A DNA stretch of 29,963 nucleotides from a virus. Shown here piece by piece: positions 23,752 to 29,963 of the stretch; position 1 is the stretch's first letter, and every line of letters begins with the position of its first letter. Under the pieces are notes generated by a model, which worked only from the letters and a program-made list of their open reading frames with translations, ran no database searches and was not told where the DNA came from. A program made the position numbers and the translations under genes. Location: the IMG/VR virus record IMGVR_UViG_3300047550_004361, positions 1 through 29,963 of that record; one strand, given 5' to 3'.

Positions 23752-25221
23752 TTATCTTTCATCTGTAACAACATCTTGCTTCTCTATTCCAACAATTCTA
23801 TAATCTGTAGCTGGTGTTGGTGGGTTAGAAGAATCAAAGCTAGGATTGTATGCATCTTCACCCTGTTTATTTAATGGAACAGTTAACAGATCCCATTCAC
23901 CATGCTGTAGGCAACTATCACCATTCATATAACTTACACCTTCATACGTAAAGTATAATTGATCACGATAGGTGTTCTTGTATACTGTTGATATATTTAC
24001 ATAAGAACCAGTATCTGGATCCTTAACACTAATCGTGTCAGGTAATTTAGGATTACCAATTGGAATATTAGTATTATTAGTATTTACTGCAGTATAGTTA
24101 TACTCTCTTGCTAGGTAGCCAAGATATCCATCAATACCGTTCTTATCATTAATTTCTCTAGTAATAAATGTATTAACAAATCTTGTTATTCTATCAAATA
24201 CTTTTCTTCCATCAGCATTGATACATGAATAATTTACACTGCTATAATATGGAATGTAGGTCGATGACCAACCTGGTCTTGTTGGATGGAAATAAGCCTG
24301 ATACATTGTGGCTGGCCAAAATAACCAGTTATGATCATTAGTAGATCCTTGAGTCTTATTTAACCAAAACCAATCCCATTTTCCAAATGCATAAGTTGCA
24401 TTTTCGTTAAATTTTGTTCCTAGATCACCTGGTGTTTCGCCATCTCCAACAACCAATGGCACTGTAGAACGATCGACATAAGTTAAAATAGGATGGATTC
24501 TTGGTGTACCATCACTATTCCACATCTCTACACCCGTAGTTGCAGATCCCGTGTTAACATTAATCGATGAAGCAGCAAGGAAATTATCCCAATTGACACC
24601 TTCAGTTGTGAACAAATTATATGCTGTTAATTTATCTTCAGCAGAAGGTTTTTGTCCAAATCCATACATGAATAAGAAATCAATTACATCGATGTTTGAT
24701 ACAACAGATGTACCTGATACGTTTTCTGATTCGATGTAAACTGGCTGATTAACATAGGTAGTATCAGAAGTAGACAAGTTTAAACCAGATAGCGAATCTC
24801 TAGTTCTGATTGTACTATCTGTATCATATACTACTTTACCTGCAGAACTAAATCTAGACATAGCAAAGGTAGTTCTATTGGTAGCTGAATTATCAGGACT
24901 GTCTGTTAAAACAAAATCATATACTCCAGCAATAAACTTTAATTCTGCTTCTTTGTAAGCAAAAGTTCCAGATACTGAACCTTCAATATCAGTAATTAGA
25001 TCAGTAGTAATAAACTGATTGTTATTAGAAGGAGAATTGACTACAATCTTATTAGTTACATCTCTATTACCAAAGAATGCATAGAGCTTTGTAAAAGGTT
25101 TCATTCCCTTTACATTAAACTTTATATTTACATCTGGCATGTACCTAACAATTGTAGGTAGAGCATTCTCTGTCGTTGCAGATGAACTACCAAAAGCATT
25201 TTTAGTCGAACTTACTGGCAC
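23752..25221 (-). CDS. Virion structural protein, 489 aa, GTG start
   Basis: The start codon is GTG at 25221, preceded by AGGAG six bases upstream, a better ribosome site than any other in this window, which decides the start. Residues 23-57 (IVRYMPDVNIKFNVKGMKPF, then KLYAFFGNRDVTN) and 99-130 (GVYDFVLTDSPDN to RFSSAG) match a segment of marine phage structural proteins that elsewhere follows a DUF4815 domain and describes a beta sandwich. The central and C-terminal region, with TYAFGKWDWFWLNK, NWLFWPATMYQAYFHP and a Trp- and Tyr-rich composition, is not recognised. It sits between the 1233-aa and 757-aa genes with gaps of 12 and 17 bases. A structural role is supported by context only for the unrecognised part. 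Confidence 0.8.
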   Translation of the reverse strand: MPVSSTKNAFGSSSATTENALPTIVRYMPDVNIKFNVKGMKPFTKLYAFFGNRDVTNKIVVNSPSNNNQFITTDLITDIEGSVSGTFAYKEAELKFIAGVYDFVLTDSPDNSATNRTTFAMSRFSSAGKVVYDTDSTIRTRDSLSGLNLSTSDTTYVNQPVYIESENVSGTSVVSNIDVIDFLFMYGFGQKPSAEDKLTAYNLFTTEGVNWDNFLAASSINVNTGSATTGVEMWNSDGTPRIHPILTYVDRSTVPLVVGDGETPGDLGTKFNENATYAFGKWDWFWLNKTQGSTNDHNWLFWPATMYQAYFHPTRPGWSSTYIPYYSSVNYSCINADGRKVFDRITRFVNTFITREINDKNGIDGYLGYLAREYNYTAVNTNNTNIPIGNPKLPDTISVKDPDTGSYVNISTVYKNTYRDQLYFTYEGVSYMNGDSCLQHGEWDLLTVPLNKQGEDAYNPSFDSSNPPTPATDYRIVGIEKQDVVTDER

Positions 25222-25233
25222 TATATTCTCCTA

Positions 25234-28200
25234 TTATTCACCAGTTTCCTGAGCCCAAGCTGGGCCAGGAGGTGGATTATATCCAGGCTTCCACATGTCC
25301 CCATCACCTTGCTCAGTAATATATCCATCCCACAAATCAGCCTTAGCTGTTGGAATGTCAACCAATGGGGCGATATCGTTATTTGTATCATTGTATACTG
25401 TAGCAATCTTAGATTCAGTTGTAATTAAGATATCTTCAGGAGATAGAGTCATTATACCCATAAATGTTGGAATTCCAAATGGATTTACGGAAACTCCAGA
25501 AGATGCAAAAGCGTTTCTAACATATGGAACATGAATATATGGTAATGAAACAATATCACCAGTTAACGTATAGTTTTTATTCTTTCTGTTAAATGGTGTT
25601 GTAAATGCTGCGTTGTTTTCAGTAATATTACCAATAGGCATTCCATTGCCTTGTGTAACATAATTAGCTCTTTCTTGTGAGCTCAAAAATCCACTTACCA
25701 TATCAGTTATTTCTGTTTGAGAAGTAACTGCAGTGTTCCAATAATTAAACCCTGCAGCTTCTGGTTCTCTACCTAATAACACATTGTATGCTTCTCTAAT
25801 CTTTTGACCAATTGCTGTCTTTGGATCATCATTGACAATGTACTCTTGTAAACCAAGAGGCATTTGATAATAATTTGGTCTTAATTCATTTCTCTTGGCA
25901 TCAATCGAAGCATTATAGTCTGAATTATTTAAATCTGCTACACTAAATCCAGCAAAGTTATCAACAACAAAACCATTCTTGAAACGATCAATACCCATCG
26001 TATCTTTAATCTTAATCATTTCTGTTGCTTTTTCAAGCAAGTTTAATGATGTGTAGTATTCAATGTTCTTAATTCTATTTTCAAGACTACGAATATCTTT
26101 CATCGTGTAGCGCTTGATTCCAAGATCCTCAATCACTACATCTTTATTAATATCTCTTACATACGCTCTTTGTCTTACTCTAAACAAAGGCATAGAATCA
26201 TCAGGAATCACTGGATCTGAAGGATTAAGTTTTGAACTTCCTTCTATGACTTTAAATCTACCAGTCTCACTTAATGTAATAATAGAATTCTTTGGTAAGT
26301 AATAAGAGATATTACTTGTAAATGTAAAGTCTTTATTAATGTTAGTTAAGAATTCTGGTCTGAATGATCCAGTTCCAGTAAATGTACCATCAGAAGACTT
26401 TATTGGTCTATAATCAATAACATCAGATAAGTTATAAGTTGTTCCGTTAAATGTATATGTTGGAATATCCTTATAATCAATTCCATCATAGGAATTTACA
26501 CTAAAGAAATCACCAGAACCACCATTTGCAAAATATGAATATACGACTCTTATTGGAGCAGTTGGCTTAAGAGCCATGGTAGCTCTAGAAATTCTTGCTA
26601 GATCATAGAATGTATCTCTTTGACCATTATCAAACACAAAGCGATCTGTAATATTAATACTATCATATGAACTAAATGAATTACCAAAGTTAACTGTGCT
26701 ATTCGACATATAAACACCAATCAACTTGTATCCATCTGCTTTAGATAGAATAATTGTTGATTGAGTTACATTTGGCTCATAGATAAAATCTTCATAATTA
26801 TTTCCAGATGCACCAACTAATTGCTTGGTAACTGCTTGAGCTTTTGTTGCAACCTTTCTAACTGGAACAACTAATCTAAATGATTCATTACCACTATAAG
26901 TTGCTGTCGCATCTGATACGAGATTAGCTTTATATAAATCAATTTCAATAGTTTTATTATCAATTAATCTTACATTCTTTGGTGAAACGTGTTTACCAAT
27001 ATCTGTGCCAGTTCCAATAGTAAGAATGCTATTCTTTAGCGATGCACCTTCAAAGTATTCATCAGTATTAGTTGATAGTGAAATAGTAGCTCTTGAACTA
27101 GAATCTAAAGTACTATGAATAACACGCTTGACAATTAATCTAGAAGGAGTAACTGCTTTTACATCACTATACTTTAGTGGTTGGAAATAATTATAATTAT
27201 GCTTTTCTTCAATATCAGCAACAGCTGCATATGCCTCTACTCTACTTAATGTAGTAAGTGCAGAGGTTGCCATAAACGCTTTGGTATCATTAATTACGTT
27301 TGCAATTTGATAAACTTGTGCAGTATATTTGTCATCAACAAATACAAAATCCTTACTCTTACCAAGTACTGCAAGTTCCATACCAAATAACGATCTATCA
27401 CCAAGTAGAATATTACTTCCGTTGGTTGTGGATACTTCACCAGAAAGTTTTAATAGATCTGGATAAATGTCACAAGTGAAATCAGGGAATCCACTATTAT
27501 CGTGATATAATGATTTAACTGATCTTGCAAACGTCTCACCTGGATTCATTTTAACATCAAATAACCATAAGTGATAGATTGCAGATCTTGTTCCGATGAA
27601 TCCGCCTGCATACTCTACTGCTCTAATTCTAGCTGTTCCTACAATTGCAGTGGAAGCTGGTGCAGTACCTTGTGTTGAATTAAGTGTATTATAGAGATAA
27701 ACTAATGGAATATCTGTTGCTAAGTTTGGTAAGCTATAGACATTAGTAATCTTTACATAGTGACCTGTGGCAATCGATGTATTGATATAAGGAACAGTAG
27801 TAAATTCTCTTGCCTTATTGATTTCCACATAAGAAGGAAATGGAAGATCAGTTCTATATCCTTTTACATAAGCTAGTCCTGGTGAGATAACGCCAGAAAT
27901 CTTATCAACACTTCCATTAATATATTCACCAGATTCTAGATTAACATTGCTTGTTCTTTTATGTTCACGAAGCTGGATCTTAAAGTCGTTAACAACATAG
28001 TTTCCAGATTCTTCAAACGTTCTTTTTGCTAACTCATCACCTATCTTACTATAAAGAGCCTGAGCTTGTGATATGGTTGGATTGCCGTTTGCATCAACTC
28101 TAATTAATTCTACAAAATTTTCAGGTGCATTTTGTAAATCTTCTAATAAATCAATTGCAACTAAGTCAACAGTAATCTGATAACGATCGGCACCTGTTGC

Positions 28201-28935
28201 ATAATAATTACTTTCAGCACTACCTTCAGAAGTTACTGCTGGATCTAATAATGTAGTATCTGCACCGTAAGTAACAATTCTTTCATTAATTTGAAAGCCA
28301 ATACTCTTAGAAGCAAGTGTGCTATATTTGCTAACAATCTTTAGCTCACTGTTAATGTAAACAAATGTTCCTTTTACATAAACATAATTAGCATTTAATC
28401 CAACACCTACTGCTTTTCCTGTTGGATTTGTTTTTTCTACTCTTAGTGTAACAGCATTGCTAGTAGCTACTTCTACAAGATCCTCATTTGCAACAAACGT
28501 ACTAACAATACCATCATTTGCTTTATTTTCATACGCAACATAGATTGTTGGAGGATCAATAGTTCCATCATCATTAGTTGCTTTCTTTGTTACTGCCCTA
28601 ACTACTGCTCTAATTCCAGTTACTGAACCAATAACTTTCCTACCAACTAAATTTGTAATAACATTATCAGCAACTGTTCCTAATGTTGGATGAGTTTCAT
28701 ATAACTTTACAAAATCTAGTTTGGAATCATAAGTAGGAGTTGCTGTTGAATCAATCAATGCCCCTTCTTTAAATAAATGATCACCAATCTTAGAAATTTG
28801 GTTATGCAATATAGATTGCATTTGAATAAGTTCACGTGCCTGAACAGCACGACCAGGACGGAAAAGAATTCGATAGAAATTCTTATCTTCTCTAAAATCG
28901 TCGTAATAAGGAAATTGATTAAATGTCTTGATCAT
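25234..28935 (-). CDS. DUF4815-type virion structural protein, 1233 aa
   Basis: The N-terminus carries the DUF4815 signature: FPYYDDFREDKNFYRILFRP, then GRAVQARELIQMQSILHNQI and a Gly-Asp-His-x-Phe-Lys-Glu-Gly step, within residues 7-60. This domain is known from baseplate-region proteins of marine T4-like phages. The middle is beta-rich, including FNGTTYNLSDVIDYRPIKSS near residue 820. Residues about 1034-1093 (QKIREAYNVLLGREPEAAGF, NYW, SSQERANYV) match DUF4214, a domain seen in secreted and surface proteins and proposed to bind sugars. The end reads SGVSVNPFGIP and then GDMWKPGYNPPPGPA. AAGG lies six bases before the ATG, which is eight bases after the gp8 stop. It likely forms part of the baseplate or fibre connector; its exact T4 counterpart (gp10 or other) is not clear. 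Confidence 0.88.
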   Translation of the reverse strand: MIKTFNQFPYYDDFREDKNFYRILFRPGRAVQARELIQMQSILHNQISKIGDHLFKEGALIDSTATPTYDSKLDFVKLYETHPTLGTVADNVITNLVGRKVIGSVTGIRAVVRAVTKKATNDDGTIDPPTIYVAYENKANDGIVSTFVANEDLVEVATSNAVTLRVEKTNPTGKAVGVGLNANYVYVKGTFVYINSELKIVSKYSTLASKSIGFQINERIVTYGADTTLLDPAVTSEGSAESNYYATGADRYQITVDLVAIDLLEDLQNAPENFVELIRVDANGNPTISQAQALYSKIGDELAKRTFEESGNYVVNDFKIQLREHKRTSNVNLESGEYINGSVDKISGVISPGLAYVKGYRTDLPFPSYVEINKAREFTTVPYINTSIATGHYVKITNVYSLPNLATDIPLVYLYNTLNSTQGTAPASTAIVGTARIRAVEYAGGFIGTRSAIYHLWLFDVKMNPGETFARSVKSLYHDNSGFPDFTCDIYPDLLKLSGEVSTTNGSNILLGDRSLFGMELAVLGKSKDFVFVDDKYTAQVYQIANVINDTKAFMATSALTTLSRVEAYAAVADIEEKHNYNYFQPLKYSDVKAVTPSRLIVKRVIHSTLDSSSRATISLSTNTDEYFEGASLKNSILTIGTGTDIGKHVSPKNVRLIDNKTIEIDLYKANLVSDATATYSGNESFRLVVPVRKVATKAQAVTKQLVGASGNNYEDFIYEPNVTQSTIILSKADGYKLIGVYMSNSTVNFGNSFSSYDSINITDRFVFDNGQRDTFYDLARISRATMALKPTAPIRVVYSYFANGGSGDFFSVNSYDGIDYKDIPTYTFNGTTYNLSDVIDYRPIKSSDGTFTGTGSFRPEFLTNINKDFTFTSNISYYLPKNSIITLSETGRFKVIEGSSKLNPSDPVIPDDSMPLFRVRQRAYVRDINKDVVIEDLGIKRYTMKDIRSLENRIKNIEYYTSLNLLEKATEMIKIKDTMGIDRFKNGFVVDNFAGFSVADLNNSDYNASIDAKRNELRPNYYQMPLGLQEYIVNDDPKTAIGQKIREAYNVLLGREPEAAGFNYWNTAVTSQTEITDMVSGFLSSQERANYVTQGNGMPIGNITENNAAFTTPFNRKNKNYTLTGDIVSLPYIHVPYVRNAFASSGVSVNPFGIPTFMGIMTLSPEDILITTESKIATVYNDTNNDIAPLVDIPTAKADLWDGYITEQGDGDMWKPGYNPPPGPAWAQETGE

Positions 28936-28943
28936 TTGTAACC

Positions 28944-29963
28944 TTAGAATTCAACAACTATGTGAATAGACTCTACATTAGAAAGTGAACGTGTGATTGG
29001 AGCTCTGTGCTCTACGTAAATAATTTTTCCTGAGTCTGTTTTATATTCTGGAGCAATAATAGAGCTAATAGTAGCAGTTCTTCCAGAGGTCTGACCTGTA
29101 ATGGTTTCGCCAGTTGAGAAGGATTTAAAGTTTGCACCTTGATTAGCTGGCTGTATATATCTCATCGTAACAGCGCCACTTGAAGGAGTTGGTGCTGTGA
29201 GTAACATTCCTTTAGCACCCGATGTTCCACCTAATATGATTTCATCTTCAGTAAATGGTCCTGAAGCACTGGTACAAGCTAATGAAAATGTTGCATTCAT
29301 AGTTGTAGCATATGAAATAGTATTAGTTCCATAATCTTTAGGATCTAACATTAATCCAACCGTTCTAAATTGATTAGAAGGTGGAAAGTCGCCATTACCT
29401 TCATCATATGCTAAGTTTGTATACATCATTACATAAAAAGCATCCAGCTCACTTACTGTATCTGTGCCGTGTCCACCATAAGGTGATATGATTGCTTTTG
29501 CAGTAGCAGTCGTTGTTGGACTTCCCCCACTAAATGTAACGTTTGCAAAACGATAACCGTATCCAGGATTAGTAATAGTTACATTCGCTACTTCATCATC
29601 TGATAAAACGACTGTTCCTTCAAATCCTGATCCATCGCCATCTAGAGCAATCGTTGGCGCAGATCCATATCCAGCACCACCTGATATGATTTTAATATAA
29701 TTAACAGCACCATCTACATTAGAAACAAAAGAAGACATCACAGGCATGAAGTCTGGTGTTAAAAACTTTGTTCTTGTAGTTACATCAATTGTATAGAGAT
29801 ATAACCAGCAGTATCCATCTAGAGTAAAGAATGGTGAACCACTGGTTGATGTTGGTTTGACTGTAGAAGCTACATTACCGTTATTAAATAAGCACTTATA
29901 AACCCTATACTCTTCAGTCATCACAATATAGGTTGCATCAGCCTTATCAGTAGCACCACTATA
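28944..29963 (-). CDS. 8: Baseplate wedge subunit, T4 gp8-like (5' end beyond window)
   Basis: The frame is open to the window edge, so the first visible residues (YSGATDKADATYIVMTEEYR) are internal and the GTG/ATG pair near 29921 is not the start. The motifs of the gp8 family are present: VYKCLFNNGNVASTVKPT, DGYCWLYLYTI, GGHGTDTVSELDAFYVM, FRTVGLMLDPK and a C-terminal GKIIYVEHRAPITRS, then VESIHIVVEF. T4 gp8 is about 330 residues and dimerises in the baseplate wedge; here 339 residues are visible already. The extra length is in inserts with GAGYGSAPTIALDGDGSGF and GYGYRFANVTFSGG, a Gly-Ser-Gly-Tyr type repeat often added to phage structural proteins, and two related FTEDEIILGG and STGETITGQTSG segments. 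It begins the gene series of this window. Confidence 0.88.
   Translation of the reverse strand, partial: YSGATDKADATYIVMTEEYRVYKCLFNNGNVASTVKPTSTSGSPFFTLDGYCWLYLYTIDVTTRTKFLTPDFMPVMSSFVSNVDGAVNYIKIISGGAGYGSAPTIALDGDGSGFEGTVVLSDDEVANVTITNPGYGYRFANVTFSGGSPTTTATAKAIISPYGGHGTDTVSELDAFYVMMYTNLAYDEGNGDFPPSNQFRTVGLMLDPKDYGTNTISYATTMNATFSLACTSASGPFTEDEIILGGTSGAKGMLLTAPTPSSGAVTMRYIQPANQGANFKSFSTGETITGQTSGRTATISSIIAPEYKTDSGKIIYVEHRAPITRSLSNVESIHIVVEF

Overview
The window is a single-direction block of virion genes from a tailed phage. Every credible gene lies on the minus strand, so the order of transcription runs from position 29963 down to 1. Genes abut, overlap by a few bases, or are separated by at most 57 bases, and no stretch over 300 bases lacks a gene. 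No tRNA, CRISPR array, integrase or insertion sequence was seen. The first gene is a T4 gp8-type baseplate wedge protein. It is followed by a DUF4815-type structural protein and then by a long fibre region. Together with the AT-rich composition and TATAAATA-like late promoter motifs, this points to a T4-like myovirus. The relatives I recall are marine phages of cyanobacteria or SAR11-type hosts; the host is inferred, not shown.

Layout in transcription order. (1) 29963-21461: baseplate and proximal structural proteins: gp8-like (5' end outside the window), a 1233-aa DUF4815 protein with a DUF4214-like insert, and 489-aa and 757-aa proteins whose conserved segments seem to continue the same domain order. 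(2) 21464-18507: a small coiled-coil protein overlapping its upstream neighbour, then a 911-aa tail fibre. (3) 18491-14657: a modification-like cassette with a GT-A (GT8-like) glycosyltransferase, a GT29 sialyltransferase-like protein, a tail-fibre assembly chaperone-like protein, an unusual Thr/Asn/Tyr-repeat fibre and a GT-B-like putative glycosyltransferase. (4) 14600-1969: four fibre proteins of 157, 500, 2161 and 1372 aa, built by shuffling a few modules, chiefly a segment containing NLYFTNTR (32 clear copies). (5) 1956-1: a 119-aa beta-rich protein and two tandem MRPxGG glycine-rich proteins that resemble distal fibre adhesins; the second runs off the window.

Likely biology: region 1 builds the baseplate rim to which fibres attach, regions 2, 4 and 5 make the host-recognition apparatus from stalk to tip, and region 3 may decorate fibres or host surface glycans. 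The most interesting points are the enormous modular repeat fibres, in which adjacent repeats identical in protein use very different codons; a glycosyltransferase cassette inside the fibre operon; a cupredoxin-like fibre domain that has lost most metal ligands; and a structured leader with two perfect inverted repeats behind a late promoter.
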